DNA from: Puniceicoccaceae bacterium Marseille-Q1082
GTDB lineage: Bacteria > Verrucomicrobiota > Verrucomicrobiia > Opitutales > Intestinicryptomonadaceae
Length of the DNA: 64,000 nt
Assembly: GCA_904424815.1 (NCBI GenBank)
Contig: CAJGBI010000002.1
Coordinates: forward strand, 642,206 to 706,205
Direction of reading: 5' to 3'
Positions 34,767 to 42,958 of the stretch are shown piece after piece; the first letter of the stretch is position 1, and each line of letters opens with the position of its first letter. The translations under genes and the position numbers were made by a program. The notes under the pieces are model-generated. The model was not told the DNA's origin. It searched no databases and worked only from the letters and a program-made list of their open reading frames with translations.

Positions 34767-36404
34767 CTATTCGGATTCCGCGGGAGCGGCGGCGGCGGAT
34801 TCTTTCGATATCATTTCCGCGACTATTCCGCCGGCGGATATTTCCGCGAACGAGCGTTCGGCGTTGGCCCTCATTTCGGCTAAATCCTTGTTGGAGGCGT
34901 CCATCGCCGGCGGAGTAAACTTTGCGGCAAACAGTATGTAGCCGTCGCCCGCGATCGTTTGGAGCGGGGAAATCTTGCCCGGGGCGAGCTTGGGGAGCTC
35001 GGAGGCCGCCGCCGAATATACCGCGTATGAGGCGTTGTCGGGGCGGGCGGTGGCTATTACGTAATCTTTGTAGTCGGATACTTTGGCTCCGCTTTCCCTT
35101 GCGATTTTTTCAAAGGATTTTTCGTCCTTTGCCGACTGCAAGGCCTTGTCGAGCGTCGAGGCGCGCTCGGAAAAGAGCTTTCTCTTTTGCGATAGCTTGT
35201 AGTCTGCCTCAACCTTGGCTTTCACGTCCGCGAGCTTGGGCAGATACGACGGAACCTTTTCCGCGAGGATTACGACAGTCACGCCGTTTTCGGATGGGAT
35301 GGGGTCGGAGAAAAATGTTTTTTCGTCGAGCCCCATGCCGACCTGGGCGATGGAAATTTCAACGCCCTTGGGAAGTTCGGAATCCGTCTTGCGTATGAGG
35401 GGGAGTTTTTTGACTTCCGCCTTTGAGTCGGCTACGAGTTTTTTGAGCTCGGCGGAGCCCATTTTCACGCCGGAATCGTATATGGAGATGGCGAGGTTTT
35501 CCGCGGCTTTTGCGGCGGCGCGCAGGGCGGCGTCCGCGAGCGCGTCGGCCTTGACTTTGTCGGCTATTTCGGAGAGGGCGGGCACGTATGGCTTGCCGTC
35601 TTTCTGCGTGGCATACTTGCGCATGTTGGAGCCGTAGAACGCGGAAATTTCGGCGTTGGTTGGCGCGGGGACGGAGGCGGCGTATTTTACGGACGGGAAA
35701 AATACGGTTTCGAGAACCGCACCGTCGCCTATCCTGTACGCTTCCGCGTTTTCCTTAAAGAATTTTTCGAGCTCGGCGGGTTCGACCTTTATTTCGGGAT
35801 TGAAATTTTCGAACGAGAGGGCGGCGATGGCGAAGTCCCACTTGCCGTAGTATTTTTTGTACTGGTTTTCAATGTAGGAGAGCGGCAGATACCCGGGCCC
35901 CCCGAGGAGTTTTTCCACCTTGTCGGCGAGCGCGTTTTGGGAGATTACGTACGACAGCGCGTCTTCGCTCATGCGCCCGCGCTCGTCGATGAACCTTTTC
36001 CACGCCGCGGCGTCGAAGCCGCCAGCCGCGTTTCTGAAAGCGGGCGCGGACTGAACGTACTCTTTGAGTTCGGCTTCCGAAATTTGGCCTATGCCGAGCT
36101 CGCGCGCAAGCGACAGCAGGTACGCCTGGCGGAGCATCAGCTGAGTGAGCTGCTGCTGGGTGCGCAGGTTTTTGTTGCCGAGTATGGCGTCGTAGACCGC
36201 GAGTGTTTGGAGGTTGGAGCGCACGCTTTCGTTGGAGAGGTCGTAGCCGTAAAATTCTTTGGCGTTGTCCCATGAGCGGTTTCTGTCGCCGAGGAAAGGA
36301 ACCTGGCCTATCGTGAACACAAAGGCGATCACGATTGCCACAAGCAGCACCATGAACACGGGTTTGTGGTGTTTCTGCAAAACGATTTGAATCCAAGTAA
36401 TCAT
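34767..36404 (-). CDS. PpiD/SurA-like periplasmic folding factor
   Basis: The 545-residue protein has a single N-terminal membrane anchor (about residues 16-36), then a SurA_N-type helical chaperone region with QLTQLMLRQAYLLSLARELG. It ends in a long helical part and an Ala/Glu tail. A parvulin catalytic domain is not evident, so it may act only as a chaperone. This layout resembles PpiD, which holds newly exported proteins at the SecYEG exit. The ATG at 36404 (MITWIQIVLQKHHK) is chosen for the proper cytoplasmic stub before the anchor. Confidence 0.75.
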   Translation of the reverse strand: MITWIQIVLQKHHKPVFMVLLVAIVIAFVFTIGQVPFLGDRNRSWDNAKEFYGYDLSNESVRSNLQTLAVYDAILGNKNLRTQQQLTQLMLRQAYLLSLARELGIGQISEAELKEYVQSAPAFRNAAGGFDAAAWKRFIDERGRMSEDALSYVISQNALADKVEKLLGGPGYLPLSYIENQYKKYYGKWDFAIAALSFENFNPEIKVEPAELEKFFKENAEAYRIGDGAVLETVFFPSVKYAASVPAPTNAEISAFYGSNMRKYATQKDGKPYVPALSEIADKVKADALADAALRAAAKAAENLAISIYDSGVKMGSAELKKLVADSKAEVKKLPLIRKTDSELPKGVEISIAQVGMGLDEKTFFSDPIPSENGVTVVILAEKVPSYLPKLADVKAKVEADYKLSQKRKLFSERASTLDKALQSAKDEKSFEKIARESGAKVSDYKDYVIATARPDNASYAVYSAAASELPKLAPGKISPLQTIAGDGYILFAAKFTPPAMDASNKDLAEMRANAERSFAEISAGGIVAEMISKESAAAAPAESE

Positions 36405-36540
36405 ACTGTAAATTTTTAAAGGCGGAAATTTATCGCAGGCCGCCGCGCGTGTCAATCTTTGAAACGCGCAAAAAACCTTTCGGTGGGCGCGGATTTTGCG
36501 GGCTTGTAAAAATCCGCGCGCCGTCCATTATGTGCGGGCG

Positions 36541-38274
36541 ATGAAAGGCAAAATCCGTTCGGCGCTGATATTGTGCGCGGGCTACGGCTCGCGGCTAAGG
36601 CCGCTGACAGACAGGCTTCCCAAACCTCTCCTGCCGGCGGGGGGACGCCCCGCGCTGTTCGCGGCGATTGACAAGCTGCGCTCGGCGGGGATTCGGGATT
36701 TTTTTGTGAACGTCCACCACCTCCCCGAGAAGTTCGCGGAGGCGTTCGGGCTTCCGGCGGGAGCATTCGCCGATTCGCGCGCGGCCGAAGCCCGGTATGG
36801 AGACTGCCGCGTGCGCCTGGTATGCGAGCCCGAAATTCTCGACACGGGCGGGGCGGTCAAAAACCTGCTGCCGCTTCTGGACTTGTCCGGGCCGCTTGCG
36901 GTCCATAATGGGGACATAATTTTTTCCTCGCCCGCGGAGGGGTTTCTGGCGGAGGCGGAGGCGAACCTTGCGGATAAAAATTGCGCGGCCACCCTCTGCC
37001 TGCGCTCCTCGGGCAACCTGCCGAACGTCGGCGTCGGCGGTTCGGGGGACGTGGGCGACATGCGCTTTGCGCTCGGCGCGCCGTTTGAGAGGCTCGCCCA
37101 ATACGCGGGGTTTTTTGTCCTGAACCCGCCGGCATTCAAATTTTTTGCGGGCAGGGCGGAGGATAAATTTTCGATAGTCGATGCGTTTTTGGACATCCTG
37201 CGCTCTGGCGGGCGGATTGCCGGAGTTTTCGACGACGCCGGAGAGTGGGCCGACATCGGCACGCTTTCGGAATATGCCCGACTGGGCGCGGGCGGAACGC
37301 CCGACGGGTGGACGGCGCTCGCGCGCCTTTGCGTTGCGGGATTTCCGCCCGACAAAGGGGAAATTATCCCCGTTTCAAAGGGGGCGTCCTCGCGGAAATT
37401 TTACAGGTTCGCGCGGGGCGGCGAGAGGCTGGTGGCGTGTTTTTACGCCGAAAACCCCCGCGAGAATTTTCTGTATGCGCCCCTCGCAGAATTTCTGCGT
37501 TGCCGCGGGATTCCCGTCCCCGAAGTAAAATTCCACGACCCGCAAAGCCGCATGATCGTAATGCGCGACGCCGGCGCGCGCGACTTGGGCGCGGTTCACC
37601 CGTCCGAGGGGCGGAAATTCTATTTTGAAGCCCTGCGCGCGGCGAAGAAAGTCCATTCGATTTCCTCCGGAGAATTCGCGCGCGCCGGAATCGAATTGTG
37701 CCCGCCGTTCGACGGGGCTCTGTACGCCTGGGAGCAGAACTACTTTTTCGAGGAGTGCGCGCGCGGAGTTTTCGGGATCGGGCTTCCTCGCCCCGAAGAG
37801 GACTTCGGGACGCTTTCGCGGGAACTTTCGGGATTTCCCCAGTCGCCGCTTTTGCGCGACTTCCAGTCGCAGAACGTCATGGTTTCCGAAGCGGGTACAA
37901 TCTCGCTGATAGACTTCCAGGGCATGAGGTTCGGCAATCCACTTTACGATATGGCGTCGCTGTTGTTCGACCCGTATGTCGAGCCGTTCGGCGAGGAGTT
38001 TATAGACGCCGCGCTGCGCGAATACCTGTCATTTACGCCGCGTGCGGATTTTCCGGACTTTGCGGAATCCAAGAGGATGCTGAATTTTGCGGCGGTGGAG
38101 CGGCTTTTGCAGGCGCTCGGGGCGTACGGGTTTTTGTCGCGCAAAAAAGGCATGGCGGAATACGGAAAATATTTCGAACCCGCCGCCAAAAATCTTCTCC
38201 GCAGGGCGCGCTTGTGCGGGCTTGAGGGCGTGGGCGAATTTGGCGAGGCCATTTTGAAAAAATTGCGGAAGTGA
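36541..38274 (+). CDS. Fused nucleotidyltransferase and sugar kinase (MurU-AmgK-like)
   Basis: The 577-residue protein joins two enzymes that are usually separate. Residues 1-235 are a sugar-1-phosphate nucleotidyltransferase: ALILCAGYGSRLRPLT loop, LPKPLLPAGG lysine segment, then AVHNGDII with the metal aspartate. Residues 270-577 are an aminoglycoside-phosphotransferase-fold kinase with LLRDFQSQNVMV (catalytic Asp440) and LIDFQGMRFGNPLYDMASLL (metal Asp458), the signature of the AmgK/COG3178 group. In Pseudomonas, AmgK phosphorylates MurNAc/GlcNAc at C1 and MurU then makes UDP-MurNAc, recycling murein and bypassing fosfomycin. The order here is reversed (MurU part first). The start at 36541 gives the usual N-terminus. 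Confidence 0.82.
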   Translation: MKGKIRSALILCAGYGSRLRPLTDRLPKPLLPAGGRPALFAAIDKLRSAGIRDFFVNVHHLPEKFAEAFGLPAGAFADSRAAEARYGDCRVRLVCEPEILDTGGAVKNLLPLLDLSGPLAVHNGDIIFSSPAEGFLAEAEANLADKNCAATLCLRSSGNLPNVGVGGSGDVGDMRFALGAPFERLAQYAGFFVLNPPAFKFFAGRAEDKFSIVDAFLDILRSGGRIAGVFDDAGEWADIGTLSEYARLGAGGTPDGWTALARLCVAGFPPDKGEIIPVSKGASSRKFYRFARGGERLVACFYAENPRENFLYAPLAEFLRCRGIPVPEVKFHDPQSRMIVMRDAGARDLGAVHPSEGRKFYFEALRAAKKVHSISSGEFARAGIELCPPFDGALYAWEQNYFFEECARGVFGIGLPRPEEDFGTLSRELSGFPQSPLLRDFQSQNVMVSEAGTISLIDFQGMRFGNPLYDMASLLFDPYVEPFGEEFIDAALREYLSFTPRADFPDFAESKRMLNFAAVERLLQALGAYGFLSRKKGMAEYGKYFEPAAKNLLRRARLCGLEGVGEFGEAILKKLRK

Positions 38275-38437
38275 AATTTTCCGCGCGGCGGCGGGGGACG
38301 TGCCTTTTGCGGTTCGCGGTTTCCGTCGGGGCGGGAGTTTTGGCGGGATTGTTTACGGGGGAGAGGGGGGAAGCGGTATATTATTGCTTGGATTGTTTAT
38401 AGCTGAATTGTAAATTCATAAATTAAAAGAATCTAAC

Positions 38438-38943
38438 ATGAATATGCCAAAAATTCTCTATAAATCCGCGCCCGGGACGTTCTCGCCAATTTGACAACGA
38501 TAGATTTTGAGAGCAACAGGGACAGCGCGCTGAAAATAAACGCCGAGGTTTCAAACTCCTTGAACGCCCTGACTTTTTACTCCAATTCAGCTTTGGAAAT
38601 GTCCATCGCCGAGGGGCAGACGTTCCTTGTAAAATCCCTCAAAGTCAGGGGCGACGGCGGCGAAAACCTTTCGATAGCTTTTCACAATTACGCGAGCGGG
38701 TCGTTTCTCATAGGCAATTCCGACGTGTCGATAGAGGACAACCGCCTTTACATTCCGTCTAACGACGTCTATATAGACCTGATAGCCTACGGCGAGGGGG
38801 GCGAAATTCTCTCCGGACTGTGGTCGCTGGAATGGAACGGGGAGGCCAACGCGCTGATGTTCGCCGTTCCCGAGCCCGCGGGGTTCGCCCTTGCGTTCGG
38901 CGCGCTCGCCGCGGCATTTGCGGCGGCGAGAAAGAGGCGTTGA
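38438..38943 (+). pseudogene. Broken PEP-CTERM protein gene
   Basis: The frame from ATG 38438 (MNMPKILYK) reaches a stop at 38492-38494 after 18 codons. In another frame, from about 38464 on, a protein of about 150 residues runs to 38943 and ends with a proper PEP-CTERM tail: VPEPAG, a hydrophobic helix and AARKRR. That body frame is closed upstream by TAA at 38461, so it has no signal peptide. A small deletion or frameshift between leader and body explains this best. A terminator follows directly. A leaderless product from the TTG at 38491 would not be exported. Confidence 0.65.
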
Positions 38944-38980
38944 CGTCTATTCCGGAATTTTCCTAAGAGTTGGCATGGTT

Positions 38981-39016
38981 CGGGCGGCGCGAAAAAATTC
39001 GCGCCGCCCGCCTTTT
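38981..39016 (+). terminator. Terminator after the broken PEP-CTERM gene
   Basis: CGGGCGGCGCGAA (38981-38993) pairs with TTCGCGCCGCCCG (38998-39010) around AAAA, followed by CCTTTT. This is a 13-bp stem 38 bases after the stop. Confidence 0.75.
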
Positions 39017-39645
39017 CCCCGAACAGTGGCGGGGATTGCGGAATTTTTCCGCCGTGCGCAGTTGGGGATTCCGTTTTTCATGCGGGGTTTTGGAAAGGCA
39101 AAATCGGGCGGACGCGCGCAGTCGGCAGCTCTGCCGGAGCAGGGAAGCAAAGCGCCGCGCTTTGCCGCCGCCCCCGTGACTGGCGCGCCTGCGGGGGTCT
39201 TGGGCGCGTTTGTATTGGGTTTGCCCGCTGTCAAATGCGCCGCAAACGCCGGTTTTGCCGGTGGGGCGTCAAACTGCCGCTGGGGCTCCGTTTTGAAAAA
39301 GCCCTCCGCTTGTTATAATGCACGCTTTTATCGGCAGACCCTTTCAAATCAAACAACAGCGCCGGGTTCGGGGCCTTTTTGCCTATGGCAAAAAATTCTC
39401 GTCAAAGTTCCGCTGCGCGGGCTTTTGGGGGCTCGCCCGAACGGCGGCTTGACGCGCCCCGGATTTCTTTTTGCGCGGGGGCTGCGTTGTTTCCGAATAA
39501 GCCGCGCCATAGCGCGCTAAAAAGCGCGCTTTATATTTGGGATAGCCCCGCCGCGGGGCGACGGGCGCAAAAAACAGCCTTTTAAATGGAAGAGCTTGCC
39601 CCTTTTTCAATGGCAGGCGCGCTTTGCGCCTTCCCGTCATCGGCT
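39017..39645. other. Gene-free region with scattered inverted repeats
   Basis: No gene is supported. The reading frames present lack family features and ribosome-binding sites. Short hairpins occur: TTTTTGCC-TAT-GGCAAAAA (around 39378-39396), AGCGCGCT-AAAA-AGCGCGCT (around 39515-39535), and near 39608-39630 a piece (TTCAATGGCAGGCGC, then TTGCGCC) that matches the ATGG-hairpin modules of the 33.7-kb island. It may be decayed repeat or gene sequence. Confidence 0.5.
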
Positions 39646-40596
39646 TTACAGCGATGAAAGAATTACGTTTTTTGTTTTTTCGTAGCCATCTGCGAGCGTT
39701 TTTTCGGGGGGATTTTTCCAATAGGCCTTGTTGAAGAGCTCGAGCGACAGCGCGCCCCTGAATCCCTGCGCGTACATTTTCGGGAGGACTTCGCCGAACG
39801 GGCATACGCCGTCGCCCGGGTAGACCCTGTCGGCGTCAACGAGTTTTTCGCGCGGCGGATTTGACGGGTAGTCGTTTATATGGAACACGTCCATTCCGCC
39901 GAGGTTGACGAGGCAGAGTGAGCCGAATGAGTTCCCCCCGCGGTACAAGTGGTAGAAGTCGAGCAGGAGCCCCGCGCCGCCGTCGTTTGCAAGAGCCGCG
40001 ATTTTCAGCGCGTCTCCGAGCCTGTGGAGGGCCCGGTGCCCCCAGAGCTCGAGCAGCGGCCTGACACCGAAGGGCTTTGCGGCTTCCAACACCGCGGCGT
40101 ACCGCGCGGCGTATTCGTCGAATTTCAGCGGGTCGAGCTTTTCCACGCCCCACATCGTGCAGGCGATGTTCTTGCATCCGATTTCAGCCGCCCAGCCGAT
40201 CTCCCGCTTCATCTGTTCGAGGTTTTGCGCGCGCGCCGCGGGGTCGTCAACCATGCACTTGGCGAAAGCTATCAGGTTGTACGGCAAAAGTCCGGCGTCT
40301 TCGAGCCTCCGCCTTGCTTCGGAGAGCTTTTTGCCGCGCGCCAGAAATTCTTCCACATGCCGCGTCCACGGCTCGATACCGTCGTATCCGGCTTTTGAAA
40401 CGAGGCTTATCTGGTCTTCGAGTTTCAGGTCGTATCCGGCGAGCGTGCCGCAGTTCAGGGCTACCGGCAGCGGAAGCCCGCTATTGGGCTTCGGGCTTTC
40501 AGAGGCGCGGGCGGCGCGCGGGAGCGCTGCTGCGGCGAGCGCGGCGGTTGACATTTTCAGGGCGCTTCGGCGCGAGATTTTTTTTGTGAAGTCCAT
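39646..40596 (-). CDS. Tat-exported sugar isomerase/epimerase-like TIM-barrel protein
   Basis: The 316-residue protein starts with a Tat leader (KKISRRSALKMS, then AALAAAALPRAARA), cleaved near residue 31. The rest is a xylose-isomerase-like TIM barrel. The metal ligands of that family are visible: Glu183 (LLELWGH), Asp213 (LLDFYHL), His239 (VFHIND) and Glu286 (LSLELFN). It follows the Gfo/Idh/MocA gene by four bases, so the two are one operon and both are exported. Such pairs act on keto-sugars or inositol-like compounds; here the substrate is unknown. Confidence 0.82.
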   Translation of the reverse strand: MDFTKKISRRSALKMSTAALAAAALPRAARASESPKPNSGLPLPVALNCGTLAGYDLKLEDQISLVSKAGYDGIEPWTRHVEEFLARGKKLSEARRRLEDAGLLPYNLIAFAKCMVDDPAARAQNLEQMKREIGWAAEIGCKNIACTMWGVEKLDPLKFDEYAARYAAVLEAAKPFGVRPLLELWGHRALHRLGDALKIAALANDGGAGLLLDFYHLYRGGNSFGSLCLVNLGGMDVFHINDYPSNPPREKLVDADRVYPGDGVCPFGEVLPKMYAQGFRGALSLELFNKAYWKNPPEKTLADGYEKTKNVILSSL

Positions 40597-40600
40597 TGCG

Positions 40601-41893
40601 TTATGCTTGCGGGAATTTCCACGGCGCGCGGTACCGCGGTTTGAGGTATTCGTCGGCTTCCGCGTCGGAAAAAGTCTTCGCCGCGTCGTCGTAGGACAGG
40701 GTTTTGCCGAGCCGCGCCGATATGTTGCCCAGATGCGCGAGCTTCGCGCAGAAGGCGCCGTTTGCGAGCGTGCAGGCGGTGTCGAAATTGCGCGCGCGCA
40801 CGGAGTCCAAAAAGTCTTTGAGGTGGTCGAGGTGCTCGTTGTTTTCGGGTTTGCCGCTTTCCGCCTTTGCCGCGCCGCCCTTTGCGTCGGGATTGGGGAT
40901 TACCTTCCAACCCTCGCGGTTTGCGGCAAGCACCCCCTTTTCGCCGTTGAACGCCACGCCGTAGGACATTCCGTAGAACCCAACCGGAACGGCGGTGTTC
41001 GACCACGCTATCGACGAGTCGCCGAAGTCGTAGTTGACGTTGAGGGTGTCGAAAGTCTGCGAGGACGTTTCCGGATGCGCGAATTTTCCGCCCGCGCCCG
41101 ACACCCTGCGAGGGAGGGAGGTCTTTCCGAGCCCCTGGGCCGCCATGTCGAGCAGATGGACGCCCCAGTCGGTCATTAGCCCGCCGCCGTAGTCCCAGAA
41201 CAGCCTCCACAATCCGTGCAGGCGGCGCGGGTTGAACGGGCGCGAGGGGGCGGGGCCCAGCCACATGTCGTAGTCGAGGCCCTCGGGGGGCTCGGAGTCC
41301 GCGGCGGGGGCGTAACCCGCGCCGTATCTGAAATTCGCCCAGACGTCGACGCGCGCGATTTTGCCGAGCGAGCCTCCCCGCGCCATTTCGATCACGCGGC
41401 TCCACATTTTGGAGCTGTCCTGCTGTTGCCCGACCGACGCGACCCTTTTGTATTTTTTTGCGAAAGCTTCCATCGCGTCGCATTCGGCGATGGAGTTGGC
41501 TATCGGCTTTTCGACGTAGGCGTCTTTGCCTGCGGCGCATGCGTCGCAGAATTGCAGGCAGTGCCAGTGGTCGGGGGTTCCGATTATTACGGCGTCGACG
41601 TCTTTCCTCTCCAAAACCTTGCGGTAGTCCGAATAGAGAGCGGGCTTTGAGCCGAACTTTTTTGCCGCCTCCGCGCCGCGCCTTTCGAGGACGTTTTTGT
41701 CGACGTCGGCGATTGCGACGAGTTGCGCTCCGTTGGTTGCCATGGCGGACGAGAGGTCGGCCCAACCCATGTTGCGCACGCCTATTGCCGCCAGTCCGAT
41801 TTTGTCGTTTGCGCCTATCGCCGCGCGCGCCCCGCCCGCTGTGACGGATACGGCGACCGCTCCTGCCGACGCGAGAAATTTCCTCCTGTCCAT
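40601..41893 (-). CDS. Tat-exported Gfo/Idh/MocA-family oxidoreductase
   Basis: The 430-residue protein has a Tat leader (MDRRKFLASAGAVAVSV) and then a Rossmann domain with IGLAAIGVRNMG. The family lysine is Lys129 in VEKPIA, preceded by GTPDHWH. The usual GxGxxG is changed to GVRNMG. The C-terminal alpha/beta domain with GGGLMTDWGVHLLDMA is typical of the secreted bacterial GFO group. It is the first gene of a pair with the isomerase-like gene. It probably carries a tightly bound NAD(P) into the periplasm. Substrate is unknown. Confidence 0.85.
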   Translation of the reverse strand: MDRRKFLASAGAVAVSVTAGGARAAIGANDKIGLAAIGVRNMGWADLSSAMATNGAQLVAIADVDKNVLERRGAEAAKKFGSKPALYSDYRKVLERKDVDAVIIGTPDHWHCLQFCDACAAGKDAYVEKPIANSIAECDAMEAFAKKYKRVASVGQQQDSSKMWSRVIEMARGGSLGKIARVDVWANFRYGAGYAPAADSEPPEGLDYDMWLGPAPSRPFNPRRLHGLWRLFWDYGGGLMTDWGVHLLDMAAQGLGKTSLPRRVSGAGGKFAHPETSSQTFDTLNVNYDFGDSSIAWSNTAVPVGFYGMSYGVAFNGEKGVLAANREGWKVIPNPDAKGGAAKAESGKPENNEHLDHLKDFLDSVRARNFDTACTLANGAFCAKLAHLGNISARLGKTLSYDDAAKTFSDAEADEYLKPRYRAPWKFPQA

Positions 41894-42059
41894 AAGCTTT
41901 ACCCTGCGTTAAATTTCATAAATTATTACGGTCTTGCGCCGAGGTAGTCAATGATTTTAAAATACCGGACATCGGAAGGGAATGGCGATATTTCATTCCG
42001 CCCCGATTTTGCGGCACGTTTTTGCGCGGAGTTTGTCAAAGATTAAAAAAAGGCAAAAT

Positions 42060-42314
42060 ATGTTGAAAGTCTATTATTGGAACGTCTGTCCCCATTGCCA
42101 TAAGGCGATGGAGTTTTTGAAAAGCCGCAACATACCCTTTGAGGCGCTCGACATCGAAAAACAGCCCGAAGATGTGGTAAAAAAAGTCGTGGAGGTAAAC
42201 GGCGGCGACGACTGGGTTGTGCCGACTATGGAGTACAACGGCAAATGGCGTCCCGGGCAGGTTTTCGATGCGGGGAAGCTCGAAGCCGACCTCAAAGCCT
42301 GGGGAGTGATTTAG
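42060..42314 (+). CDS. Glutaredoxin-like protein
   Basis: The 84-residue protein has a thioredoxin fold with the active site CPHC (residues 10-13) and cis-proline in VVPTMEYNG. The size is that of glutaredoxin 3. CPHC differs from the usual CPYC and resembles the DsbA site. The start at 42060 is used because the upstream in-frame codons are not conserved. It is 109 bases before the DUF4405 gene, on the same strand. Confidence 0.85.
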   Translation: MLKVYYWNVCPHCHKAMEFLKSRNIPFEALDIEKQPEDVVKKVVEVNGGDDWVVPTMEYNGKWRPGQVFDAGKLEADLKAWGVI

Positions 42315-42423
42315 GGCCTCCGCGCGGCGCGGAGGCTGGGGGTTTTTGCCAAGCCTGCGCGCGCCGAAAATTTTTTTTCGCGCGTCCGAAACAAAACGGC
42401 GCAATAGGGAGTTTGACTATGGT

Positions 42424-42816
42424 ATGAAAGCGTTGAGAATCGCCGTAGACATGGTTTTGTATTTCGGTTTCTGTTTTCTTGCGGGAACCGGCATTATGAT
42501 GGAATTTGCGTTCGAGAAGGGCGCGGGGCCGCAGAGCGTGCTTTCTTTCGGCAAAAAGGCGTGGGAAACCGCCCATTTGTGGGTCGGAGTTGCGGTAATT
42601 TTGGCGTTTATAGTCCACTTCTGCCTGAACTATCGCCAGTTCAAAAACGCGGTAAAGACGCGCGCGGCGTATGTCGCGCTTCTTTTGGCGGGATTCGGCG
42701 GGGCGGTTTTGCTCGCGCTCTGGCCGACTTCGCGCGCGGAGGGCGGCGGCGGAAACGGACAGCAGGCGCAAATCCGCGCGCGGCTCGGCGCGCCGCAAAT
42801 GCCTGCCGACAGATAG
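42424..42816 (+). CDS. DUF4405 membrane protein
   Basis: The 130-residue protein has about three membrane helices (residues 9-30, 45-65 and 75-98). The segment TAHLWVGVAVILAFIVHFCLN holds two histidines in the pattern seen in DUF4405, which resembles cytochrome-b561-type heme ligation. The last 30 residues are a Gly/Gln/Arg-rich soluble tail. Function is unknown; a role as a small electron-transfer or membrane-anchor protein is inference. The start ATG 42424 is placed before the first helix. Confidence 0.7.
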   Translation: MKALRIAVDMVLYFGFCFLAGTGIMMEFAFEKGAGPQSVLSFGKKAWETAHLWVGVAVILAFIVHFCLNYRQFKNAVKTRAAYVALLLAGFGGAVLLALWPTSRAEGGGGNGQQAQIRARLGAPQMPADR

Positions 42817-42889
42817 GCTTTTCAAGGCCCCGTTTTAGGCGCGCGCTGAACGTCAGGCGCGATATTCGCGCGGCTTGCGCAAAATTTTT

Positions 42890-42924
42890 ATAAAAAAATG
42901 CGCCCCCCTGACGGGAGGCGCATT
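42890..42924 (-). terminator. Terminator of the PEP-CTERM gene at 42959
   Basis: Read on the minus strand, AATGCGCC (42924-42917) pairs with GGCGCATT (42904-42897), and a run of seven Ts follows (42898-42892). It lies 35 bases beyond the stop. Confidence 0.85.
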
Positions 42925-42958
42925 AAAATTTCGGGAAACTTCTCGACTTTCGTTTCGC

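Noticed and set aside
38891-39520. Plus-strand frame of 209 codons after the PEP-CTERM remnant
   Set aside because: It starts inside that gene's tail and crosses its terminator hairpin, with no recognisable domain.
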